Source of the DNA: Chloroflexota bacterium
GTDB taxonomy: Bacteria; Chloroflexota; Anaerolineae; Aggregatilineales; Phototrophicaceae
Direction: 5' to 3'
Assembly (NCBI GenBank): GCA_013388735.1
Contig: JACAES010000046.1
Span: forward strand, 1-43,934
DNA: 43,934 nt
Shown here: positions 15,876-24,424 of the stretch, in pieces
Position numbering within the stretch: position 1 is the first letter of the stretch
Layout of the letters: each line of letters starts with the position of its first letter
Translations under genes and position numbers: made by a program
Notes under the pieces: model-generated
Told to the model about the DNA's origin: nothing
Seen by the model: the letters and a program-made list of their open reading frames with translations, nothing else
Database searches by the model: none

Positions 15876-16681
15876 CCCAAAACGGACACCATCCCAGAGC
15901 GGTAGATATTCAGAACATCAGCGTTTATTACGGCAGCTACCGCGCCGTTAGAGACGTGAGCATCCCGGTGGAGAAAAACAAAATCACCGCCTTCATCGGC
16001 CCGTCCGGCTGCGGCAAAAGCACCGTTCTGCGCGCCATCAACCGCATGAACGATCTGGTTCCCGGCGCGCGCGTGGAGGGGCAAATCCTCTATCATGGCC
16101 GCAACCTGTACGCCCCGGATGTAGACCCGGTGGAGGTGCGCCGCCGCATCGGCATGGTGTTCCAGAAGCCGAACCCGTTCCCCAAGAGCATCTTCGAGAA
16201 CGTGGCCTACGGCCCGCGCCTGCTGGGCGTGCGCGACAAAAACACGCTCAAGGAGATTGTTGAGTCCAGCCTCAAGCAGGCCGCTCTGTGGGACGAAGTG
16301 AAAAACGACCTCGATAAATCCGGCCTGGCGCTTTCCGGCGGCCAGCAGCAGCGTTTGTGCATCGCCCGCACCATCGCCGTCGAGCCGGATGTGATTTTGA
16401 TGGACGAGCCGTGTTCGGCGCTTGACCCGATCTCGACGCAGCACATCGAAGAGCTGATGCAGGAGCTTGTGTCGCAGTACACCATCATCATCGTCACCCA
16501 CAATATGCAGCAGGCCATACGCGTTTCTGACTATACGGCCTTCTACAGCATCCGTAAATCCGGCGAAGGCAAGGAAGAAACCCGCTGGGGCGAGCTGGTG
16601 GAATTTGGCGAGACACAGCAGATTTTCACCCAGCCGCAGAATGCCGAAACGGCGGATTATATCTCCGGGCGCTTTGGGTAA
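15872..16681 (+). CDS. pstB: Phosphate ABC transporter ATP-binding protein PstB
   Basis: A 269-residue ATPase of the phosphate importer. Walker A is GPSGCGKST, the Q-loop is [24 protein letters not shown] (PstB-specific), the signature is [16 protein letters not shown], Walker B is [17 protein letters not shown] and the switch is [12 protein letters not shown]-terminal stretch, [20 protein letters not shown], is longer than in E. coli PstB and precedes the usual [23 protein letters not shown] end. It overlaps the end of pstA by four bases. No phoU follows: the next element is a terminator. Confidence 0.96.
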   Translation: MTQNGHHPRAVDIQNISVYYGSYRAVRDVSIPVEKNKITAFIGPSGCGKSTVLRAINRMNDLVPGARVEGQILYHGRNLYAPDVDPVEVRRRIGMVFQKPNPFPKSIFENVAYGPRLLGVRDKNTLKEIVESSLKQAALWDEVKNDLDKSGLALSGGQQQRLCIARTIAVEPDVILMDEPCSALDPISTQHIEELMQELVSQYTIIIVTHNMQQAIRVSDYTAFYSIRKSGEGKEETRWGELVEFGETQQIFTQPQNAETADYISGRFG

Positions 16682-16720
16682 AAGCCGGAAGTTTGCAGCC
16701 GCCGGTCGTTAGCCAGAAAG

Positions 16721-16748
16721 CGAGGCGTATCAAACGCCTCGTTTTGTT
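16721..16748 (+). terminator. Rho-independent terminator of the pst operon
   Basis: CGAGGCGT (16721-16728) and ACGCCTCG (16734-16741), loop ATCAA, followed directly by TTTTGTTTA. A short A-run upstream can extend the stem. Confidence 0.88.
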
Positions 16749-16850
16749 TATCCTGCCTGCCGCTGTTCGGCCATGAATACTTTGTTCACGCGCATCCCCC
16801 TGCTAAACTGGAGGCAGAGTTATCTGAGACGCCGTGTTGAGGGGTGAACC

Positions 16851-18311
16851 ATGCGTTATGCACTCGAAAACCTGGAACGGACTTACCAGGAATTTTTGCA
16901 GGCTTACCCGGCCTATCGGGATACCTTGTCACTAGACGACCTGCGCGCGCGCCAGTACAGCCGCCTGGACGAACAGGGACACATTTATCTGGATTACACC
17001 GGTGGCAGCCTGTACGCCGACAGCCAGCTAACGGCCCATATGACCATGCTTCAACGCGGGGTGTTCGGCAACCCGCACTCCAGCAATCCGACCTCGATGG
17101 CCGCTACACAGCTTGACGAACACGCCCGCCGCTATGTGCTGGAATATTTTAACGCTTCGCCGGACGAGTACGTGTGCATCTTCACCCAGAACGCCAGCGG
17201 CGCGCTCAAGCTGGTGGGGGAATCCTACCCGTTCGCGCCCGGCGACCGCTTCATTCTGACTTTCGACAACCATAACTCGGTTAACGGTATCCGGGAGTTC
17301 GCTCGCGCCAGGGGCGCGGAGGTGATTTATATCCCGGTTGTGCCGCCGGACTTGCGCGTGGACGAAAGCCGGCTGTACGAGCTGCTGGATGCCACCGAGC
17401 CGGGGCGCAAAACCCTGTTCGCCTACCCGGCGCAGTCCAACTTCTCCGGCGTCCAGCATTCGCTGGAATGGATCGCGCTGGCGCAGGCCAAAGGGTGGGA
17501 CGTGGCAGTGGACTTTGCTGCCTACGCACCAACCAATCCTGTAGACCTGGGCCGCTGGAAGCCCGATTTTGTGGATTTATCGTTCTACAAAATCTTCGGC
17601 TACCCAACCGGCATCGGCTGCCTGATCGCCCGCAAGGCCGCCCTGGCGAAACTGCGCCGCCCCTGGTTCGCCGGCGGCACGATTACGATTGCCTCGGTGC
17701 AGGGCGATGGTTACTACCTGGCCGAAGGCGAAGCGGCGTTCGAGGACGGCACGATCAACTACCTGAATATCCCAGCGGTGGAGATCGGCCTCAAACATAT
17801 CGCTGCTATCGGCGTGAACGTCATTCACGAGCGGGTGATGGCGCTGACGGGCTGGTTGATCGAGCAGTTGATGGGGCTGCGCCACCAGAACGGAATGCCG
17901 CTGATCCGGCTGTACGGCCCGGTGGAGACGCGCGACCGGGGCGGCACAGTGACGGTCAACTTTTTCGACCCGGACGGGCAGGACTTTGACTTCCGGCTGG
18001 TGGAGGCGGAAGCCAATAAACACAACATCTCGCTGCGAACCGGCTGTTTTTGCAACCCCGGCGCGGGCGAAGTGATTAACAGCCTGACTGCCGCCGACAT
18101 GCGCGAGTGTTTTCAAAACGACGAGCGTATGACCTTCGAGCAGTTTTTGATGGTGATGGACGGCAAAGCGACCGGCGCAGTGCGGATTTCGCTGGGCATC
18201 GTATCAAACTTTGCCGATGTATACCGGTTTATGGCCTTTGCCGAGACATTCTTAAACCGCGCCGCCACCGCGCCGGATACGACTCTGGCGCAGCGGCAGG
18301 GACATGAGTAG
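16851..18311 (+). CDS. Class V aminotransferase, MOCOS/cysteine-desulfurase-like
   Basis: A 486-residue PLP enzyme of the class V aminotransferase fold. Markers are HIYLDYTGGSLYADSQL near the start, FGNPHSSNPTS, IFTQNASGALKLVGES, FDNHNSVNGIREFARARGA, the cofactor Asp in VAVDFAAYAPT, and the Schiff-base Lys in LSFYKIFGYPTGIGCLI. The C-terminal region has ISLRTGCFCNPGAGE, which carries the desulfurase-type cysteine and closely resembles the N-terminal domain of molybdenum cofactor sulfurases. A sulfur-transfer role is therefore likely, but isopenicillin-epimerase-like activities cannot be excluded. It lacks a MOSC domain; a separate MOSC gene lies 9 kb away. The start has GAGGGG 6 bases before the ATG. 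Confidence 0.85.
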   Translation: MRYALENLERTYQEFLQAYPAYRDTLSLDDLRARQYSRLDEQGHIYLDYTGGSLYADSQLTAHMTMLQRGVFGNPHSSNPTSMAATQLDEHARRYVLEYFNASPDEYVCIFTQNASGALKLVGESYPFAPGDRFILTFDNHNSVNGIREFARARGAEVIYIPVVPPDLRVDESRLYELLDATEPGRKTLFAYPAQSNFSGVQHSLEWIALAQAKGWDVAVDFAAYAPTNPVDLGRWKPDFVDLSFYKIFGYPTGIGCLIARKAALAKLRRPWFAGGTITIASVQGDGYYLAEGEAAFEDGTINYLNIPAVEIGLKHIAAIGVNVIHERVMALTGWLIEQLMGLRHQNGMPLIRLYGPVETRDRGGTVTVNFFDPDGQDFDFRLVEAEANKHNISLRTGCFCNPGAGEVINSLTAADMRECFQNDERMTFEQFLMVMDGKATGAVRISLGIVSNFADVYRFMAFAETFLNRAATAPDTTLAQRQGHE

Positions 18312-18330
18312 ATGTCCGCGCGCCGGTCAG

Positions 18331-18374
18331 ACCCCCTCATCCCAACCTTCTCCCCCGAATTCAAGGGGGAAGGG
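18331..18374. repeat. REP-like palindromic element
   Basis: Between two convergent genes lies a C-rich then G-rich stretch with TCCCCC (18351-18356) pairing with GGGGGA (18365-18370). The surrounding text (ACCCCCTCATCCCAACCTTC) has the look of a dispersed intergenic repeat. A similar hexadecamer flank (AGTAGATGTC) occurs on both sides, at about 18307 and 18405. It may act as a weak bidirectional terminator. Confidence 0.35.
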
Positions 18375-18402
18375 CTGAAGGCTTCTGCGGCTTTCCTGTG
18401 GG

Positions 18403-19185
18403 CTAGTAGATGTCTGTGCGTCGATCCTCGAAGATGGGGATGCGCTGGCGCACTTCGTCCACCAGGTCAAGTTCGATTTCGGCGGTCAGCAGCATGGGCG
18501 ATTCGCCGCCTTCGATGACGGTTTTGCCCCACGGGTCAATAATCATCGAATGGCCGCCGAAGACCGTATCGCCGGTCAGGCCGGCGGCGTTGCAGCCGAC
18601 GATGTAACACTGGTTTTCGATAGCCCGCGCCCGCAGCAGCGCCCGCCAGTGTTCGATGCGTTCCAACGGCCACTCCGCCGGGATGATGATGAGCCGCGCG
18701 CCCTCGACGGCGTAGCGCCGGAACAGTTCCGGGAAGCGCAGGTCGTAGCAGATCGCCAGCGCGGTGCTGCCCCAGGGTAAGTCCAGCGCCAGTGGCGACT
18801 GTCCCGCTTGCAGCCACTTGTCTTCGTCCATCAGGCGGAACAGGTGCAGCTTGCGGTAAATGCCCAGCATCCGTCCGTTGGGGGCGAAAAACGGGGCGCT
18901 GTTGGCGATTTCCTGCCCGCGTTTTTCCAGGATTGAGCCGACCATCGAAACTTTGGCCTGCTGGGCGACGCTGCTCATATGGCTGAACAGGCCGGTATTG
19001 AGGACGTGCGACAGTTCCTTGCTCTGTTCCAGCGCGTAGCCGGTTGACCACAGCTCCGGCAGCACGATCATATGCGAGCCGCGCCGGGCGGCTTCGGCTG
19101 TCCAGCGTTCCATCTGGGCGATGTTCTTGCGTTCATCGCCCAGGGAAATCGTCATCTGTGCAAGGCTGATAACCAGTTTTGCCAC
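18403..19185 (-). CDS. Carbon-nitrogen hydrolase (nitrilase superfamily)
   Basis: About 260 residues, a C-N hydrolase with the full Glu-Lys-Cys triad: Glu in MIVLPELWSTGY, Lys in IYRKLHLFRLMDE and Cys in ALAICYDLRFPELFRRYA. Later family blocks are ARAIENQCYIVGCNAAG and GGHSMIIDPWGKTV. It most resembles omega-amidase/Nit2-type enzymes, which deaminate alpha-keto acid amides, but the substrate is not certain. It is cytosolic. The best start is GTG at 19185 (VAKLVISLAQM), with AAGGGG 7 bases upstream; an ATG at 19227 would add 14 unconserved-looking residues. It lies 58 bases after the shikimate-kinase-like gene on the same strand. Confidence 0.88.
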   Translation of the reverse strand: MAKLVISLAQMTISLGDERKNIAQMERWTAEAARRGSHMIVLPELWSTGYALEQSKELSHVLNTGLFSHMSSVAQQAKVSMVGSILEKRGQEIANSAPFFAPNGRMLGIYRKLHLFRLMDEDKWLQAGQSPLALDLPWGSTALAICYDLRFPELFRRYAVEGARLIIIPAEWPLERIEHWRALLRARAIENQCYIVGCNAAGLTGDTVFGGHSMIIDPWGKTVIEGGESPMLLTAEIELDLVDEVRQRIPIFEDRRTDIY

Positions 19186-19243
19186 TTGAGTTCCCCTTGA
19201 TGCAGCCCTGTATCGGGGCGAGTTCAAGACCTGCCCGTAACCA

Positions 19244-19780
19244 TCAGACGGCCACTCGCTGCCACAGGGTCATTACAGCGTCCGCGATTTCGGCATCGTC
19301 AAGATAGGTGGTGTCCAGCACGTGAACGAAGTCGAATTTGCGGATGGCCCATTCACGTTTTAGATTGCCGATTGCCAGAGCGCGTTCGTGAGGATTATGA
19401 TAACGCGCCCCCATAGCCAGATGCAAGCGGCGCAGTACGGCGTCCAGCGCCGCCACCAAGCAGATGATTGTCCCGATTTCGGCCATGCGGTGGGCATACT
19501 CGCCGTGTTGCAGCGTCTGGCCGCTGATGCGGATGATCGCTCCGCGATAGAGCAGCACATCCCGCATGACTTCGGTTTCCACCGTTTTCAGCAGGGTTTG
19601 GCCGTAGCGGCTGCGCAGTTCTTCGACCGGCAGCCCGGCACGGTCTTCGATCTGCCGATCCACATTAACGTAACGCAGTTTAAGCCGTTCGGCCACCTGC
19701 TGGCCGACCAGCGGTTGGTGCGGGCCGGTATAGCCGGTCAGGATCAGGTTTTGGTCGGCGGGCAGGAGCAGCATTGTCAT
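19244..19780 (-). CDS. Shikimate-kinase-like protein with degenerate P-loop
   Basis: 178 residues with the overall pattern of shikimate kinase: a first strand and loop, VGQQVAERLKLRYVNVDRQIEDRAG (the VDxxIE substrate element), VEELRSRYGQTLLKTVETEVMRDVL, a GAIIRISGQT turn and a lid region. The Walker A motif is ruined: residues 16-26 read GYTGPHQPLVG where the family has GxxGxGKSTVG, so the ATP-binding Lys and Ser/Thr are missing. Kinase activity is therefore unlikely, and a non-catalytic or altered role is inferred. It overlaps the HAD gene by four bases (ATGA), which fixes the start and implies co-translation with it. Confidence 0.7.
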   Translation of the reverse strand: MTMLLLPADQNLILTGYTGPHQPLVGQQVAERLKLRYVNVDRQIEDRAGLPVEELRSRYGQTLLKTVETEVMRDVLLYRGAIIRISGQTLQHGEYAHRMAEIGTIICLVAALDAVLRRLHLAMGARYHNPHERALAIGNLKREWAIRKFDFVHVLDTTYLDDAEIADAVMTLWQRVAV

Positions 19781-20550
19781 GCGCGCCAGCCTGGAAACCA
19801 GCCGTCCAGGATACCCGGCAGTTCCAGCAGAGTGTTGAGCGCGGCATCCGGGACGATCAGCCCGCTGAGCATGGGCGGCGCGGGCTGCGTGACGCGCAGG
19901 ATGGCTTGCAGCCCGGCGGCCTGCGCCCCGGCGATGTCCGCCGTCGGGTTATCGCCGACGAAAACCGCTTCCTCCGGCTGCACGCCCAGGCCGTCCAGCG
20001 CGGCCTGGAAAATGGCCGGGTGTGGCTTGAGATAACCGACATCTGCCGCCGAGATGCGGCAATCGGGGAAGTAGCGCAGCAGGCCGTGCTGGTCAATTTC
20101 GATGTCGCGCAGCCACATCGGCTGGTAGGCATTGGTGACGATACCGACCTTAATACCGTTTTCGTGCAGCAGGGACAGCACTTCCGGCACTTCGGGGAAG
20201 ATGCGGCTGCCGGGGACGATGCCCCACCCGTAGACTTCCAGGCAGCGCCGGTTATCGAGCTGGCCGGGCGGCACGCCCAACGCTTCCGCCGTCTGTACCA
20301 GGATCGCGCCCAGGTGTGGGGCGATAAAACTGGTGCGTCCTTTGTTCCACCCGTCGCGCGTGCGACGGTAAAACTCCTGCACGAAAGCCTGTTCGTCGGA
20401 CAGGGGGTGGACTTCCTGAGTGATGTAGGTGAACACGCGCCGGAGGAAATGCGCTTCGTAGGCCATCCACTCCAGGTTGACTTCGCTCCAGTCCAGCAGG
20501 GTATCGTCCAGGTCGAACAAGACCGCTTTTAAGGTTTTTGCAGCTTCCAT
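19777..20550 (-). CDS. HAD-family hydrolase (phosphatase)
   Basis: A 257-residue haloacid dehalogenase-like hydrolase with all four motifs: nucleophile Asp in VLFDLDDTLLDW (I), Thr in VGIVTNAYQP (II), Lys in GYLKPHPAIF (III) and the acidic pair in FVGDNPTADIAGA (IV). A helical cap (about 20-105) places it among subfamily IA phosphatases. It is probably a cytosolic phosphatase for a small metabolite; the substrate is unknown. Its last codons overlap the start of the shikimate-kinase-like gene, so the two products are made together and may work in one pathway. Confidence 0.9.
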   Translation of the reverse strand: MEAAKTLKAVLFDLDDTLLDWSEVNLEWMAYEAHFLRRVFTYITQEVHPLSDEQAFVQEFYRRTRDGWNKGRTSFIAPHLGAILVQTAEALGVPPGQLDNRRCLEVYGWGIVPGSRIFPEVPEVLSLLHENGIKVGIVTNAYQPMWLRDIEIDQHGLLRYFPDCRISAADVGYLKPHPAIFQAALDGLGVQPEEAVFVGDNPTADIAGAQAAGLQAILRVTQPAPPMLSGLIVPDAALNTLLELPGILDGWFPGWRA

Positions 20551-20601
20551 CGTTTTGTCTGTTATCTCTATAAAGCGTGACGGCCCATCAACTGCATGGG
20601 A

Positions 20602-21555
20602 CTAACGCTGCGCCGACTCCGCGCGGGCGATCAGCAGGGTATGGTCAATCCCGGCGCGATAGTTCGCGTGACGGGGCGTCCATCCCAACGCCGTTTTGAG
20701 CTTCTCGCTGCGAATCCGGTGCGAAGCGGTCAGGCGAGCCTGCTGCATCTCGTCGGTCAGCGCGCGCCGGAGGAAAGCGGGCGGCGCGCCGGGCGCGGGC
20801 ATCCCCAGGTTATTCGCCAGATAGCCGACGAACGCGGCGGCGCTTGCCGGCATGTCATCCGCTGCATTAAACAGCTGGTTGTCCGGCATCACCTCGGCGG
20901 CCAGGACGAGCGCCGCCGCCAGATCGTCCACATGTATCCAGGCCGACAGGGCGTTTTCGTCGCCGGTATACACGCCGCGCCCGCGTTTGAGCGCCTCGAT
21001 CAATGTTTCGGTGCCGTCTTCATGTGGCCCGTACACTGTCCCTGCCCGGATGACGCAGGCCGGCAGCGCGTCGTCCAGCACGCGGTCTTCGGCATTCAGC
21101 GCCGCCGCCCACAGGGGTGATTCCTGGCGGGGCGTGGTTTCGTCGGCCCATTCGCCATGCAGGTCTCCGTACAGAAACGTATAACTGGGAAGGACGAAAA
21201 ACTTTACACCGGCTTCAATGGCGGCGCGGTGCAGCGCCGGCAGCCCTTCGCGCAGCGCCCGGTCATTCTGCGCCCAGTCCAGGCCGCGCCGGGGAAAGCC
21301 GTTCACCAACTGCGGCGTCAGGTGCAGCACCACGTCAGCCTCGGCGGCGCGCAGCAGGCTTTTGAGTTCGCCGGCGCGGAACGGGTCGGTGATGAAAGCC
21401 GGGATCGCGCCGTCCTGACGCGCCAGGGTTGCATGAGCCGAGTCGGGCGTCAGGCCGGTGACGCGATGGCCGCGCGCGACCAACCGGCGGGTGACGGCGC
21501 GTCCGAGGGCGGTCGTCGCCCCGGTGATAAAGACGTTCAGGGGATTGGTTTGCAT
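20602..21555 (-). CDS. NAD-dependent epimerase/dehydratase (extended SDR)
   Basis: A 317-residue extended short-chain dehydrogenase. The Rossmann motif is atypical, VFITGATTALGRAVTRRLV instead of TGGAGFIG. The active site appears as a Ser/Thr region PSYTFLYGD, where YxxxK is not clear, so catalysis may differ from standard epimerases. Other blocks are VVLHLTPQL, CVIRAGTVYGPHEDGTE, WIHVDDLAAALVLAAE and QLFNAADDMPASAAAFVGYLA. It probably acts on a nucleotide sugar or similar compound with NAD(P). It is 50 bases upstream of nothing obvious on its strand; UbiX precedes it by 78 bases. Confidence 0.82.
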   Translation of the reverse strand: MQTNPLNVFITGATTALGRAVTRRLVARGHRVTGLTPDSAHATLARQDGAIPAFITDPFRAGELKSLLRAAEADVVLHLTPQLVNGFPRRGLDWAQNDRALREGLPALHRAAIEAGVKFFVLPSYTFLYGDLHGEWADETTPRQESPLWAAALNAEDRVLDDALPACVIRAGTVYGPHEDGTETLIEALKRGRGVYTGDENALSAWIHVDDLAAALVLAAEVMPDNQLFNAADDMPASAAAFVGYLANNLGMPAPGAPPAFLRRALTDEMQQARLTASHRIRSEKLKTALGWTPRHANYRAGIDHTLLIARAESAQR

Positions 21556-21633
21556 AGACGCTCTCTCGTATGGGCAGGCCGAACCAGACCTATTATGCCA
21601 TTTTATGCGCCTACGATCAATCAGCGCGCGGTT

Positions 21634-22230
21634 TTAGTCTTCTGGCGGCGGGCTGATCTGGCCGTTCAGTCCCAGCCATTCCGCATACAGATCATTATGG
21701 ATGCCGATGCGCGCCAGCGCCCGGCCAACCGTGCCGTTGACCAGATCATCCACCGTCTGCGGGCTGCCGTAAAAAGCCGGGACGGGCGGCATGATGATCG
21801 CGCCGCTTTCGGCAGCCTGCGTCATCAGCCGCAGGTGGCCGATGTGCAGCGGCGTTTCACGCACCAGCAGCAGCACCGGACGGCCTTCCTTCAACTGCAC
21901 GTCGGCGGCGCGGCTCATCAGATCCGCCGAGTAGCTGTTGGCGATGGCCGACAGCGTTTTGATGCTGCACGGCGCAACGATCATGCCCAGCGTGGCAAAC
22001 GAGCCGCTGGCGATGCTGGCCCCGATGTCGCCGGGTTTATGCGCCACATCGGCCAGCTTTTCCACGTCGCTCACTTTCCACGCTGTTTCCTGCGTGATCG
22101 TTGCACGCGCCGCCGGGCTGAGTATCAGGTGCGTTTCGATGGTTTTGTCCTGCGCCAGCGTTTCCAGCAGCCGTATGCCGTAGATGACGCCGGACGCGCC
22201 GGAAATGCCGATTATCAGTCGTTGAGCCAT
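21634..22230 (-). CDS. ubiX: Flavin prenyltransferase UbiX (MqnM-type context)
   Basis: About 198 residues. UbiX prenylates FMN with dimethylallyl phosphate to make the cofactor required by UbiD decarboxylases, and a UbiD gene lies 5 kb upstream on the same strand. Diagnostic blocks are RLIIGISGASGVIYGIRLL (FMN loop), FATLGMIVAPCSIKTLSAIA, SYSADLMSRAADVQLKEGR and PVLLLVRETPLHIGHLRLM, then GAIIMPPVPAFY. I use the ATG of MAQRLIIG at 22230; a start at 22251 adds seven residues (MTRDERL) and is also possible. In bacteria with the futalosine route the equivalent is called MqnM. Confidence 0.93.
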   Translation of the reverse strand: MAQRLIIGISGASGVIYGIRLLETLAQDKTIETHLILSPAARATITQETAWKVSDVEKLADVAHKPGDIGASIASGSFATLGMIVAPCSIKTLSAIANSYSADLMSRAADVQLKEGRPVLLLVRETPLHIGHLRLMTQAAESGAIIMPPVPAFYGSPQTVDDLVNGTVGRALARIGIHNDLYAEWLGLNGQISPPPED

Positions 22231-22305
22231 CAGTCGTTCGTCTCTGGTCATTAGTCATCCGGGAATGTCGCGGGGGTGAGCCGGCACGGCGTCCCGGTTT
22301 TGTGT

Positions 22306-22617
22306 TCACATTTTGGGACGAAAGTCGGCGTCCCGGCCATCAATATACAGCAGAAAATCGCCGGTGCTGGCGCTGTCGGCCAGCCGAACCAGCTGCAGCT
22401 CCAACTGCCGGACGCGCGCGTGCCAGTCCTGCCAGCATTCGGCGTCCTCGCCAACGCGAACCTGCGTGCCTTCCGTGAACAGCGCGCGGTGCCGGTCAAA
22501 TGCGGGCGTCGCCTCAAAGTGCGCCGAATACCAGCCCATATCTTCATCATAGACCGTCAGCGCGCCGATAATGGTTTCGCCCTGCCGCAGTTCCCAGATT
22601 GGCTGTTCTTCACTCAT
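22306..22617 (-). CDS. Small hypothetical protein
   Basis: 103 residues that I do not recognise. It is acidic and rich in Trp, with WELRQGETIIGALTVYDEDM, GWYSAHFEATPAFDRHRALF, a central helical stretch (WQDWHARVRQLELQLVRLAD) and FLLYIDGRDADFRP near the end. There is no signal peptide or membrane helix, so it is probably cytosolic. It lies 76 bases before ubiX on the same strand and after the nuclease/methyltransferase pair. Codon use is like that of the neighbours, which supports it being a real gene. Confidence 0.6.
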   Translation of the reverse strand: MSEEQPIWELRQGETIIGALTVYDEDMGWYSAHFEATPAFDRHRALFTEGTQVRVGEDAECWQDWHARVRQLELQLVRLADSASTGDFLLYIDGRDADFRPKM

Positions 22618-22713
22618 TTATTGCTGTTTCTCCATAACCAACCGGTGTAACCCTCTGCGTGCCGATGGGATGAGCGGTCATTAGCCGATAACCTTCGGCA
22701 CATATAGGGCATT

Positions 22714-23442
22714 CTAATCTTTACTGACCAGTTTATTCACGAGTTTTTTGACATATTCGGGCATGGACAGATTTAACGTCTCTGCCTGTTTTTTGAGATT
22801 TTCGTAGAGAGTGATTTCTGTTTCTTCCCAAACCACCTCAACCCGGCGGATATGGCGCAGCGCGATGTGGATATAAGACTCTGGCGTGGCCCAATAACAG
22901 TTCACACAAACCTGTGGGTCTTTGGCTTGAATCCAGTTTGGACAGTGTTCGCATGACCATGACTTGGCTCGATTGCATGTTCCGCAGATGAGCATGTAAT
23001 TCTCGATTTTTCGTTCTTCCGGGGTTTCTGAATCGCTCACCACTTCATAAGGAATGCGATGGTCTATTTGCAGGTAGCGCCCCTCGAAACGCGATTGGCA
23101 AATCGAACATTTAGCGCCGTCACGCTCAATTAACTGCTGTTTGAACTGTTTTGGGAAAGTCGTCCACCCGGCCAATCTATCCGCTCTGATAGCCTCGGTA
23201 TTGCCAAACCGATATGCGGCAATCGTGCGCCCTTCGGCATTTTTGACGCGAAAGGTTTCTAATGGAATGCCGGTTTCCCTTAAGTCGCGGGCGGCCCTGG
23301 GAGGGTGGTTATAGCCGTACAGCGTCGTTAATTCTTCGGTTGTAATCGAGCCATGCGCCAGGATATGTTCGGCCACAACGCGCGGCCTTTTATTCCTGAT
23401 AGCCTTGATGCGCCGGATAAACCAATCGGGATAGTCTGGCAT
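22714..23442 (-). CDS. HNH endonuclease, probable restriction enzyme
   Basis: About 242 residues. The N-terminal about 90 residues look like a helix-turn-helix (GSITTEELTTLYGYNHPPRA). The HNH core follows: CSICQSRFEGRYLQIDHR, IPYEVVSDSETPEE and NYMLICGTCNRAKSW. Four CxxC pairs (CSIC, CGTC, CEHC, CVNC) suggest two structural zinc sites. The gene overlaps the end of the adenine methyltransferase gene or begins just after it (GTG 23451 in a GTGA overlap, or ATG 23442 with GGGTGA upstream; I use the ATG). With that partner it should form a type II restriction-modification system. It is more A+T-rich than its neighbours, which suggests acquisition. Confidence 0.82.
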   Translation of the reverse strand: MPDYPDWFIRRIKAIRNKRPRVVAEHILAHGSITTEELTTLYGYNHPPRAARDLRETGIPLETFRVKNAEGRTIAAYRFGNTEAIRADRLAGWTTFPKQFKQQLIERDGAKCSICQSRFEGRYLQIDHRIPYEVVSDSETPEERKIENYMLICGTCNRAKSWSCEHCPNWIQAKDPQVCVNCYWATPESYIHIALRHIRRVEVVWEETEITLYENLKKQAETLNLSMPEYVKKLVNKLVSKD

Positions 23443-23447
23443 GGCTG

Positions 23448-24350
23448 TCACCCGAATAAGGTCATCTGCATTGGCATGGAAGCCCGCAGCGGCACAGGTT
23501 GATCTGAATGCAGCATTAGAGCCGGCGATAGATAAAGCGACTCGAACGTTGTTTCGTTACGGCCCAGCAGGGTGGCCTGGGTCGAACGCCCAGCAGGCAA
23601 TTCGATACGCTCCAAGTTGAGAAAATCGGGCAAAAATTCGCCGTGTCTTCTCCTGCCGGTGCGCCCATCGTAACTGACGATATAGGCTATACTACGGCGG
23701 TTGAGAGCATCCAAGGTTTCTACAAACGTGTCGAACTGAACTCTTTGCTTATAGCGGGGGTCACGATTGTTGCAGATGCCCTGATAGGGCGGGTCCAGAT
23801 AAACCACATCATCCGGCGTGGCTTCATCCAGCAAAACCTGATAATCGCTGTCCCGGATTTGACACCGGCCACGCAAAAGCCCGGAGGCGGCCAGCAGATG
23901 TTTTCGCAGCGTATCGGGTCGAGTCCCTTTTCTGCGGTTATCCGGGCTTTGATTAAATTCACCGGCGGCGTTATAACGAACGGCAGCTTTTACGCAGCGC
24001 ACCAGCAGGTACAGGAAATGTTCGGGACGGCGGCTTTCGTTGAATTCAGCCCGGATGTAGTCATAGTATTCGCGCTCCCTGCCGATCTGCTGAAACCAGA
24101 GGGCAGCATATGCCTCGGCAAGTTCAGTCGGAGCAGAGACGATTTTATTCCACAAGGCTATCAGTGCCGTATCGCTGTCCCCGATGACCACCTGCTTTAC
24201 AAGTCCATTTTGTAGAGCCGCTAACGATACAGCCGCCGAGCCTGCAAATGGTTCAATCAGGCGGCCAGCGCCAGAGGGAAAGAAAGACAGGATTTGTCCG
24301 GCAAGGTGTCGCTTGCTTCCCTGGTAAGGGATAGGATGCGGTACGCTCAT
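23448..24350 (-). CDS. DNA adenine methyltransferase (Dam/D12 class)
   Basis: About 300 residues, an N6-adenine methyltransferase of the D12 (Dam/DpnM) class. Its order of motifs is typical: PIPYQGSKRHLAGQIL (target/SAM entry), IEPFAGSAAVSLAAL (motif I), a specificity region with LYLLVRCVKAAVRYNA, and the catalytic DPPY in DVVYLDPPYQGICNNRD (motif IV). A final block holds GRNETTFESLYLSPAL. The recognition site cannot be read reliably from the sequence. It is coupled to the HNH gene downstream and would protect host DNA from it. Start ATG 24350; a TTG at 24371 is possible. It sits inside the menaquinone gene run. Confidence 0.88.
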   Translation of the reverse strand: MSVPHPIPYQGSKRHLAGQILSFFPSGAGRLIEPFAGSAAVSLAALQNGLVKQVVIGDSDTALIALWNKIVSAPTELAEAYAALWFQQIGREREYYDYIRAEFNESRRPEHFLYLLVRCVKAAVRYNAAGEFNQSPDNRRKGTRPDTLRKHLLAASGLLRGRCQIRDSDYQVLLDEATPDDVVYLDPPYQGICNNRDPRYKQRVQFDTFVETLDALNRRSIAYIVSYDGRTGRRRHGEFLPDFLNLERIELPAGRSTQATLLGRNETTFESLYLSPALMLHSDQPVPLRASMPMQMTLFG

Positions 24351-24424
24351 TGGGCGATTTACCAGTGCCAACCAACTATAATGAACATTTTATTCGATTT
24401 CATTTCGATCAGGCGAACAGTCCC

